Source of the DNA: an uncultured Kineosporia sp.
GTDB taxonomy: Bacteria > Actinomycetota > Actinomycetes > Actinomycetales > Kineosporiaceae
Assembly: GCA_937859855.1 (NCBI GenBank)
Contig: CALMAR010000401.1
Location: 1 to 12,339, forward strand
Length of the DNA stretch: 12,339 nt
Reading direction: 5' to 3'
Shown here piece by piece: positions 6,636 through 12,339 of the stretch (its first letter is position 1; each line of letters begins with the position of its first letter). Below the pieces are notes generated by a model. The model had not been told where the DNA came from. It worked only from the letters and a program-made list of their open reading frames with translations, and searched no databases. A program made the position numbers and the translations under genes.

Positions 6636-8804
6636 GTGGCTACGTTCGCACCTCTGACGATGCAGCCGGAGACAGGTGTTCCGGCTGCTGAGGATGACAG
6701 CAGGGCGGACGCACGCCGGATTTCAGCGCTGACCCGCCTAGGCGGGTGGATCCTCGTCACGACTTCCGGGCTCGCACTCGCAATGAGACTGGCCGGCGGG
6801 GGGCCGCGTGGCGCCCTGGACCAGCCTGCGGATCTCGTTCTTTCGGCCGGGGCGCTGCTGGCGGGCCCGGTGTTCTACCAGGCCCTGGTTCACTGGAACC
6901 GGGTCGCCAGCCGGACATCTCAACCGGGGGACAAGCTCAACGGACTCGGCGCCGTCCTGGTGGTCGCCGCGCTCGGAAACCTGATCGCCCACGGTCTGCA
7001 TGGATCGGTCACGGGCATGGACCTGCTGGCCCGTCAGGTGCACGTCCTGGCATTCGGTGCGCTGGTGGTCATTGCGGGCACCTGCGTGTCGATCGCCAGT
7101 CTGGCCAGACTCATTCGCGACCTGAGGATGTGGTTGTTCACCGGCTGCTCGATCACCGCTCTCGTTCTGGAGAGCGCGCTGCACCTCGCGGGTGACATCG
7201 AATCGCCCTTCCGGCCATTGGCCTGGTTGATCCTGGGCCTCACGGTCCTGCGCATCATCCGGATCCGGCAGATGATCCGGGAACCGGCTGCGGCTTCGTC
7301 GACCCAATCAGCCACGGTGGGAGCGCTTGTCGTGCTCATCGCGGCGGTGTCGGCTCTGGTCTGGGGAGCGGTCTCCGAAAGGAATGCCTGGCCGCTGACC
7401 TATGCCGTCGCGGCCGCCGTGATGGCCTGTGTGCGCCTGGTCCGGATGGTGCAGGAGCTGGAGTCGCTGGCTCGCAGCAGGATCGAGGCGCACACCGATG
7501 AGCTGACCGGAGCGGGCAACCGGCGCGCTCTGACCGCCAGTCTCAGTGCGGCTCTAGCCACCTCAGAGCCGGTCGTTGTCCTGATCGTCGACCTTGATCG
7601 GTTCAAGCACGTGAACGACCGGTACGGACACGCCGTCGGGGACCAGCTACTCCAGCATGTCACCGGGTTGTTCTCGCGACTGCTGCCGAAGGACGCGTTC
7701 TTGGCTCGGCTGGGCGGTGACGAGTTCGCCATCTGCCTTCACGCGGGTCAGTCCGAGGTTGTCTCGACGGCCAGAGGTCTGGTTCAGGCGGTGCGGCGGA
7801 TCGACAGTCTCAACGGTCTGCGCATGCGCCTCGGTGCGAGTATCGGGATCTCATACCGGGATGGTCCGGGCGTGGACGCCGACGAGATGATCAGGCGGGC
7901 CGACGTCGCGATGTATCTGGCCAAGAGCCGGGCGGAGGGAGTGCGCGCCTACGATGCCGCCCTCGATGCTCGCGCCAAGGAAGATCTCCAACTGGGTGAG
8001 GAACTTCAGGCCGCCCTGGCTGGTGAGGGTGAAGCAGGGCAGATCGAGGTCTTCTTCCAGCCCCAGATCGATTCGACCGGCCGGGTCACCGGGGCCGAGG
8101 CCCTGGTGCGCTGGTATCACCCCCGGCTCGGCCTGCTGGCACCGGCCCGGTTCTTGGACCTCGCCGAAGTCAACGGGCTCATGGCTGCCCTCACCAGCGT
8201 GGTCTTCCGCCGCAGCGCCGAGGAGGCAGCGACGTGGGCTGCGGCGGGCCACGACCTGCGGGTGTCGGTCAACCTGTCCGCGAGCTGCTTCGGTGACCCC
8301 GGCCTGATCCCGCTCCTGGACAGCGTGCTGGGTGGCGGCCTTGCCCCGGAGCGTCTCGTCGTGGAGCTGACCGAGTCGATGGTCATGCACGACCCCGTCC
8401 TCGCTCTCGGGGTGATGCATGAGATCACCTCTCGCGGCGTTGGATTGAGCATCGACGACTACGGCACCGGCTACTCGTCGCTCAGCTACCTCGATGATCT
8501 GCCAGCCACCGAACTGAAGATCGACCGTTCCTTCACGGCACGCGTGCTGGAGATGCCGCGAACCCGGGCGATCGTCGCCGCTACGGTGAACCTCGCTCAT
8601 CGATTGCAGATGAGGCTGATCGCCGAGGGAGTTGAGGATGCCGAGACCCTCGCCGTCCTGCGCGACCTGGGCTGCGACGAGACCCAGGGTTATCTGCACA
8701 GTCATCCTCTGTCATCGCGCGCGTTCCGAAAGTGGCTGGACCAGTACCGAGAGCCGGATTCTCGCCGCGCCGCCAACGAGGGCGGTCTGGCCGCCATCAC
8801 GTGA
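6636..8804 (+). CDS. membrane GGDEF-EAL cyclic-di-GMP cyclase/phosphodiesterase
   Basis: A 722-residue bifunctional signalling protein. Residues 34-270 contain about eight hydrophobic helices with short loops, probably a membrane sensor domain. A short helical linker (271-288) leads into a GGDEF domain (DELTGAGNRR at 288-297; LDRFKHVND; GGDEF at 360-364). The signature for diguanylate cyclase is intact. The RxxD inhibitory site normally five residues before GGDEF is absent (the matching residues are PKDA). An EAL domain follows (about 465-705) with the expected catalytic set: E488 (EAL), N546, E577 (ELTE), D607-D608 (IDDYGTG), K628 (ELKID), E664 (AEGVE) and Q684 (QGY). So it can in principle make and hydrolyse cyclic-di-GMP. 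The GTG start at 6636 follows ACAGGG; an ATG at 6660 is an alternative. It is convergent with the MarR gene, 26 bases apart, and has no operon partner in the window. Confidence 0.95.
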   Translation: MATFAPLTMQPETGVPAAEDDSRADARRISALTRLGGWILVTTSGLALAMRLAGGGPRGALDQPADLVLSAGALLAGPVFYQALVHWNRVASRTSQPGDKLNGLGAVLVVAALGNLIAHGLHGSVTGMDLLARQVHVLAFGALVVIAGTCVSIASLARLIRDLRMWLFTGCSITALVLESALHLAGDIESPFRPLAWLILGLTVLRIIRIRQMIREPAAASSTQSATVGALVVLIAAVSALVWGAVSERNAWPLTYAVAAAVMACVRLVRMVQELESLARSRIEAHTDELTGAGNRRALTASLSAALATSEPVVVLIVDLDRFKHVNDRYGHAVGDQLLQHVTGLFSRLLPKDAFLARLGGDEFAICLHAGQSEVVSTARGLVQAVRRIDSLNGLRMRLGASIGISYRDGPGVDADEMIRRADVAMYLAKSRAEGVRAYDAALDARAKEDLQLGEELQAALAGEGEAGQIEVFFQPQIDSTGRVTGAEALVRWYHPRLGLLAPARFLDLAEVNGLMAALTSVVFRRSAEEAATWAAAGHDLRVSVNLSASCFGDPGLIPLLDSVLGGGLAPERLVVELTESMVMHDPVLALGVMHEITSRGVGLSIDDYGTGYSSLSYLDDLPATELKIDRSFTARVLEMPRTRAIVAATVNLAHRLQMRLIAEGVEDAETLAVLRDLGCDETQGYLHSHPLSSRAFRKWLDQYREPDSRRAANEGGLAAIT

Positions 8805-8830
8805 TGGCGAGCGGCCGGTGCTGGCCTCAC

Positions 8831-9271
8831 TCACCGATCCTGCGCCAGGGCTGTGCCCAGCATCCGGCTCAGGCGCTGTTGCTCGGCCTGAGAGAGCCTG
8901 CTGATCAAAGGAGCGATCAGGGAAGCAATTTCGCTTTCCAGCCGGCCGGCCAGTCGCTCACCGGCCGAAGTCAGGCCCACCAGCACGGCTCGTCCGTCCT
9001 GCGGACTAGCCTCCCGCTGGACCAGCCCGCGCCGCACCGCCCGGTCGATCAAGCCGCTCACCGTCGACTTCTCCAAACCAAGATGGGCGGCCAGTTCAGC
9101 CATCTTGGGCCGGTGATCCCGCAGGATGGCCAGCAGCCTGAGCTGGGTCAAAGACAGCTCATGGGCCGCTGCCACCGGGCTCAGCAGCGCCATCACGGTG
9201 AACGAGACCTGGACCAGGCTGTCCATCAGGTCCACGGTTTCAGCCGGAAGCTGAGGACGGCGTCCGGGCAT
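8831..9271 (-). CDS. MarR-family transcriptional regulator
   Basis: A 146-residue winged-helix regulator of standard MarR size. N- and C-terminal helices for dimerisation flank a DNA-binding core: LSLTQLRLLAILRDH, then the helix-turn-helix MAELAAHLGLEKSTVSGLID, and the wing REASPQDGRAVLVGLTSAG with the conserved DGR. I chose the ATG at 9271 (MPGRRPQ). The open frame extends upstream to a GTG at 9307, but that start would lie inside the palindromic operator, so it is unlikely. No strong ribosome binding site precedes the ATG. The gene is divergent from a quinone-oxidoreductase-like gene, the common layout for a MarR repressor controlling itself and a redox enzyme. Repression released by a ligand or by an oxidising or electrophilic compound is inferred. 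No cysteine is visible in the protein, which argues against direct thiol sensing. Confidence 0.9.
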   Translation of the reverse strand: MPGRRPQLPAETVDLMDSLVQVSFTVMALLSPVAAAHELSLTQLRLLAILRDHRPKMAELAAHLGLEKSTVSGLIDRAVRRGLVQREASPQDGRAVLVGLTSAGERLAGRLESEIASLIAPLISRLSQAEQQRLSRMLGTALAQDR

Positions 9272-9289
9272 GACGGCAGAGTAGCTTGC

Positions 9290-9335
9290 AATAGTTGGTA
9301 ACACCACCTAATTTGATTCGTGTTACCAACCTATT
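9290..9335. promoter_or_regulatory. inverted-repeat operator between marR-type gene and oxidoreductase
   Basis: GTTGGTAACAC (9294-9304) and GTGTTACCAAC (9320-9330) are perfect 11-base inverted arms separated by 15 bases. The symmetry continues outward imperfectly (AATA on the left, CTATT on the right). The repeat sits 19 bases upstream of the MarR start and 20-25 bases upstream of the oxidoreductase start, so a bound dimer, or two, could block both promoters. The spacer is A/T-rich (TAATTTGATT) in a G/C-rich region. This is the most convincing regulatory site in the window; MarR binding is inferred from position and symmetry. Confidence 0.75.
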
Positions 9336-9354
9336 GAACTGAGTGGAGAAACAA

Positions 9355-10311
9355 ATGAAGGCGGCGGTGGTCACATCTTTCAGTACGCCCCCGGCGTACC
9401 AGGATGTCGCGGTGCCGGAACCCGGGCCAGACAACGAGGTTTTGGTCGACGTCGTGGCCGCCGGGCTGCACCCCCGAGTCCGTTCGCAGGCCAGCGGTTC
9501 CCACTACACCAGTACGGATGAGCTTCCGCTGATTCCGGGCATCGACGGTGTAGGCCGCGGCCCCGATGGTCTTCTGCGGTACTTCGTGCTGCCCGGCACC
9601 ACGATGGGATCGATGGCGGAGCAGACGGTGATCGATCTGGGCCGCAGCATCGTGCTCCCGGAGGGTGCCGACCCCATTCTGGTGGCCGCAGCGATGAATC
9701 CAGCCATGTCGTCCTGGGTCGCCCTGCGCCGCCGGATCAGTCTCCAGCCCGGGCAGCGCGTACTGGTGCTGGGAGCCACCGGGAACGCGGGCCGGATGGC
9801 CGTTCAGATCTCGAAGCACTTGGGTGCGCAGCGGGTGGTGGCCGCCGGCCGGGACACCGGACGGTTGGCCGGGCTGGCTGCGCTCGGAGCCGATGACGTG
9901 GTCTCGCTCAGCGGTGATCCGGCCAGCGTCGCCGAGCACCTCGGGCGCGTCGCGGGTGATGTGGACGTCGTCCTTGATTATCTCTGGGGTGAGCCAGCGG
10001 CCAGCGCTGTGCTGGCCATCGCCGGTCACCGCAGGAACGAGGGGCAGCCGCTCACCTGGGTCGAGATCGGCTCGGTGGCCGGACCGGTGGCCCCGATCGC
10101 ATCGGCTGCCCTGCGGGCGGTGCGCCTCCAGATCGTCGGCAGCGGCCAGGGCTCGGTGCCTGCGCGCGACATTGTGGCCGAGTTGCCGGCCCTGGTCACA
10201 GAGCTCAGCGGCGGCAGATTCGACGTCGGCGCCCGAGCCGTCCCGCTGGCCAGCGTCCAGGCCGCTTGGACCGGCTTCCCCAGCCAGCAGCGGATCGTGA
10301 TCACTCCCTGA
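9355..10311 (+). CDS. medium-chain dehydrogenase/reductase, quinone-oxidoreductase-like
   Basis: A 318-residue zinc-independent MDR protein. An N-terminal GroES-like domain (about 1-115: MKAAVVTSF, VPEPGPDNEVLVDVVAAGLHP, PLIPGIDGVGR) is followed by a Rossmann domain with VLVLGATGNAGRMAVQ, whose glycines G140-x-x-G143-x-x-G146 fit NADPH binding. Cysteine zinc ligands of true alcohol dehydrogenases are absent, as in quinone oxidoreductases and enoyl-reductase-like members. The likely role is NADPH-dependent reduction of a quinone or an activated carbonyl; the substrate is unknown. The ATG at 9355 follows GGAG (9344-9347) at seven bases; a GTG at 9343 is in frame but overlaps that site. It is divergent from the MarR gene with the palindrome between, and the SDR gene follows after less than 100 bases on the same strand, so the two probably form a MarR-controlled transcript. 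Confidence 0.9.
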   Translation: MKAAVVTSFSTPPAYQDVAVPEPGPDNEVLVDVVAAGLHPRVRSQASGSHYTSTDELPLIPGIDGVGRGPDGLLRYFVLPGTTMGSMAEQTVIDLGRSIVLPEGADPILVAAAMNPAMSSWVALRRRISLQPGQRVLVLGATGNAGRMAVQISKHLGAQRVVAAGRDTGRLAGLAALGADDVVSLSGDPASVAEHLGRVAGDVDVVLDYLWGEPAASAVLAIAGHRRNEGQPLTWVEIGSVAGPVAPIASAALRAVRLQIVGSGQGSVPARDIVAELPALVTELSGGRFDVGARAVPLASVQAAWTGFPSQQRIVITP

Positions 10312-10392
10312 CCTGAGCGGGAGAGCTCAGATGTGATAGAGAGGTCGTGATCGATGACCGAACTGACCGGATCGCCGGAGCGGGGAGAGCGG

Positions 10393-11265
10393 ATGTCCCG
10401 GGTGGTGGTGACCGGAGGGGCGGGCAAGCTCGGCCGGGCCTGCGTGATCGAACTGGTCCAGCACGGCTGGGACGTCGTTGTCTTCGACCAGCAGAAGCCT
10501 TCCGGGCTCCCGGATGAGGTAGCCGCGGCGATCACCTCGATTCCCATCGATCTGACCGACTACGGTCAGGTGCTAGATGCCCTGCTCGGCATCGAGGGGC
10601 GCTACGACCACGTCGACGCGCTGGTGCATCTGGCCGCCATCCCTGCGCCGGGCCTGACCGGCGATCACGCGATCTTCGCCAACAATATGAACGGGACCTT
10701 CAACGTTTTCAGCGCCGCTCGCCGGGCCGGGATCAAGAACATTGTCTGGGCCTCCAGCGAGACCGTCCTGGGTCTGCCTTTCGACGAACCTCCGCCCTAC
10801 ATCCCGGTGGACGAGAACTATCCGCCTCGCCCGGAGAGCACCTACTCGCTGACCAAGACCCTGGAAGAAACTCTGGCGCAGCAACTGTGCCGCTGGGACC
10901 CGGACCTGAAGATGATCGGGCTGCGGTTCTCCAACGTCATGGAACCGGCCGACTACGCCGCTTTCCCCTCGTTTGACCATGACCCGCGGCAGCGAAGCTG
11001 GAATCTGTGGGCGTACATCGATGGCCGGGACGGCGCCCAGGCGATCCGGCTGGGACTCGAGCATGACCAGCCCGGAATGGAGATCTTCATCATCGCCAGT
11101 CCGGACACGGTGATGCAGCGGCCCAACGCTGAGCTGATCGCCGAGGTCTATCCGGATGTAGAGGTTCGTGGCGAGATCGGTGACCACGACACCCTGCTCT
11201 CGATCGGCAAGGCCCGGCAGATGCTGGGATATCGCCCCCAGTACAGCTGGCGGAACCAGGTCTGA
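10393..11265 (+). CDS. NAD(P)-dependent epimerase/dehydratase, extended SDR
   Basis: A 290-residue extended short-chain dehydrogenase. The N-terminal Rossmann fingerprint TGGAGKLG is at residues 7-14, an acidic residue (VVVFDQ) ends the second strand, VHLAAI matches the NxAA-like element after strand four, and the catalytic pair is Tyr151 and Lys155 in YSLTK, with a serine cluster (WASSET) before it. This is the architecture of NAD-dependent sugar epimerases and related dehydratases. The C-terminal part is shorter than in UDP-glucose epimerases, so a sugar nucleotide substrate is not assured. I chose the ATG at 10393, with GGAG five bases upstream and a start close to the first strand; an in-frame ATG at 10354 (13 residues longer) is possible. 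It lies downstream of the quinone-oxidoreductase-like gene, probably in the same MarR-controlled unit. Confidence 0.88.
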   Translation: MSRVVVTGGAGKLGRACVIELVQHGWDVVVFDQQKPSGLPDEVAAAITSIPIDLTDYGQVLDALLGIEGRYDHVDALVHLAAIPAPGLTGDHAIFANNMNGTFNVFSAARRAGIKNIVWASSETVLGLPFDEPPPYIPVDENYPPRPESTYSLTKTLEETLAQQLCRWDPDLKMIGLRFSNVMEPADYAAFPSFDHDPRQRSWNLWAYIDGRDGAQAIRLGLEHDQPGMEIFIIASPDTVMQRPNAELIAEVYPDVEVRGEIGDHDTLLSIGKARQMLGYRPQYSWRNQV

Positions 11266-11266
11266 C

Positions 11267-11280
11267 CTGAACCGGTTCAG
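11267..11280. repeat. perfect 14-base palindrome after the SDR gene
   Basis: CTGAACCGGTTCAG is perfectly self-complementary and begins directly after the SDR stop codon. It could mark a transcription end between the SDR gene and the convergent immunity-like gene, though with no loop and no T run it is not a classical intrinsic terminator. A protein binding site or chance are alternatives. The rest of 11281-11376 shows no gene. Confidence 0.3.
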
Positions 11281-11376
11281 CTCGACCCGCGCACCATGAG
11301 TTCAACCAGCCGCTGGGTGTTCTCACCGCAGGCACGACACCGGCAACCCCGGCGCCAGGCCGGTGAGAGGCTTGGT

Positions 11377-11799
11377 TCAGGGGATGCGGCGGCCACCGTC
11401 CTGGCGCAGCGGGGGATAGCCCTCCTTGGCATGGTCCACCCAGAGGTCGGCCAGTTGCTCAGCCCGCACTCCGGCCGGGAGCAGGGCATGGCCGCCGAAG
11501 CACTCATCCACCAGCCAGACCCGATACGGAAAACTGGCGGGCAGCAGGGACCGCGCCCAGGCTGCCACGATCGCAGCTTGATCCCAGTTGCCGTCGGTGA
11601 AGAGACTGTCGCCCCGGGCGCTCAAGCAGATGCTGAACCGGTGGGGCGGCCCAGCCACCTCGATCTCCGCACTCACCTCGGGTCCGGTGCGGCCGGTGAC
11701 GAACATCTGCGATCCCCAGCGTTCCCGCCCGGCCGAGGCCAGGCTGGACGGCGTCAGGCCCAGGGAGGTCACGTCCGGGCTGAACACGAGGTGGTGCAC
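11377..11799 (-). CDS. candidate immunity protein for the upstream toxin
   Basis: A 140-residue, soluble, mildly acidic protein rich in tryptophan and aromatic residues (GNWDQAAIVAAWARSLLP, YRVWLVDECFGGHALLPAGV, LADLWVDHAKEGYPPL). I do not recognise a named family with certainty; the aromatic, acidic make-up is like that of many small immunity proteins. The GTG start at 11799 is two bases beyond the stop of the toxin-like gene, and GGAG in the last codons of that gene serves as its ribosome binding site eight bases away, so translation is coupled. Toxin then immunity on the same strand is the normal order in polymorphic toxin loci, and the immunity role rests on this order. No signal peptide or membrane segment is seen, so it would act in the cytoplasm. 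Confidence 0.55.
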   Translation of the reverse strand: MHHLVFSPDVTSLGLTPSSLASAGRERWGSQMFVTGRTGPEVSAEIEVAGPPHRFSICLSARGDSLFTDGNWDQAAIVAAWARSLLPASFPYRVWLVDECFGGHALLPAGVRAEQLADLWVDHAKEGYPPLRQDGGRRIP

Positions 11800-11801
11800 G
11801 C

Positions 11802-12339
11802 TCAGTCCTCCACCGGGTCGATGATGATCAGCATGTCCAGGTCTGGGCCGAGGATCTCGCGGGCCCGGACGCCGAGTACACCGGCGGCCGGCTCCGATCC
11901 GACCACCAGCCGCAACCGGGTAACCGGATTGTGCGGATCGCGGATAACCGTCGCGTAACGCCGCATCTCGTCGTCGAATGGCGTGAAGAGTCGCTCGGCC
12001 AGTACAGCCGGCACGTCGCCCTGATACAGCATGGCCGCACCCGACCGATGTAGATGAGTCGACTCCAGCATGACCGCGCCGTCCGAGGCCAGCGATAGGC
12101 CATCGGCCTGAACACTGGTGCGGCCGTCGGCGCTGGTGATCCGATAAGCCCGCGAGCCGAGCCGGCTGTCCACCCAGCGCCGACGTGAGGCAGGATCCCA
12201 GTTGCCGGTACGCACCGCCATCATTGCCCCGGTGTCGTCGGGCGCCGCGGCCAGGCGGCGGCGTTGCCGGGCGATCATCCGGGCCGGGGCGGCGCAGAAC
12301 TCGGCCACCACCGCCCGGCTCGGCCCGCTGGTGGCTGAT
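11802..12339 (-). CDS. polymorphic toxin C-terminal region, restriction-endonuclease-fold type (partial)
   Basis: The frame is open to the window edge and the gene probably extends beyond it; a GTG at 12311 is only a possible start. The last 120 residues resemble the restriction-endonuclease-fold toxin domains of polymorphic toxins (best guess the Tox-REase-2 group). The order is YRITSADGRTSVQADGL, ASDGAVMLES, then FDDEMRRYATVIRDPHNPV, LRLVVGSEPAA and a hydrophobic end DLDMLIIIDP. Counting from that GTG, D70 or D77 and E83 would form the acidic nuclease site. The ExK lysine appears to be threonine (E83-S84-T85), so catalytic competence is uncertain. Upstream residues (ARMIARQRRRLAA) are basic and may be a linker. 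The next gene, two bases downstream, is a candidate immunity gene. Family call is from motif recall only. Confidence 0.55.
   Translation of the reverse strand, partial: SATSGPSRAVVAEFCAAPARMIARQRRRLAAAPDDTGAMMAVRTGNWDPASRRRWVDSRLGSRAYRITSADGRTSVQADGLSLASDGAVMLESTHLHRSGAAMLYQGDVPAVLAERLFTPFDDEMRRYATVIRDPHNPVTRLRLVVGSEPAAGVLGVRAREILGPDLDMLIIIDPVED

Noticed and set aside
7851..8705. A 284-codon minus-strand frame
   Set aside because: Complete overlap with the EAL domain, whose catalytic motifs are all present on the plus strand.
1..12339. CRISPR arrays, insertion sequences with terminal repeats, riboswitches
   Set aside because: No regularly spaced direct repeats, no transposase with flanking inverted repeats and no recognisable riboswitch consensus were seen on reading the window.

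Overview
The window looks chromosomal and comes from a high-GC Gram-positive bacterium (Actinomycetota); the genus cannot be fixed. The basis is G/C-rich third codon positions in most genes, GTG/TTG starts, and integrase and Rep remnants that resemble those of actinomycete integrative elements (AICE). No ribosomal or taxonomic marker gene is present.

Left part (1-3658): an accessory segment with visibly lower GC from about 120 to 2860. On the minus strand it carries a Fic-domain protein (1299-2750), followed by a PD-(D/E)XK-nuclease-like gene (160-1142) interrupted by one frameshift. A small membrane protein (3145-3456) follows. The segment ends at a 40-base copy of the 3' end of a tRNA gene (3619-3658, probably tRNA-Lys), the usual footprint of site-specific integration.

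Middle part (3659-6635): a gene graveyard. Directly to the right of the tRNA fragment lie pieces of a tyrosine integrase (3721-4193), a scrap of a replication initiator (about 4259-4372) and a frameshifted helix-turn-helix fragment. Among the debris are an apparently intact VOC/glyoxalase-fold protein (4756-5142), a DUF6624-like gene with a single-base frameshift (5217-5787) and two weak unidentified reading frames. The tRNA fragment has foreign sequence on its left and an integrase on its right. This suggests that two elements accreted in tandem at one tRNA site.

Right part (6636-12339): ordinary high-GC genes. There is an eight-helix membrane GGDEF-EAL protein with intact catalytic motifs for making and degrading cyclic-di-GMP. 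A MarR-type repressor is divergent from a two-gene unit (medium-chain NADPH:quinone-oxidoreductase-like protein, then an extended SDR/epimerase), with a strong inverted-repeat operator between them. At the right edge, on the minus strand, are the C-terminal part of a probable polymorphic toxin with a restriction-endonuclease-like fold and a translationally coupled candidate immunity gene.

The observations most worth following are the Fic plus nuclease-like pair on the island, the tRNA-derived junction, the MarR operator, and the toxin whose ExK motif appears altered. At least four genes differ from an intact reading frame by small indels, so sequence error must be excluded before calling all of them decayed.
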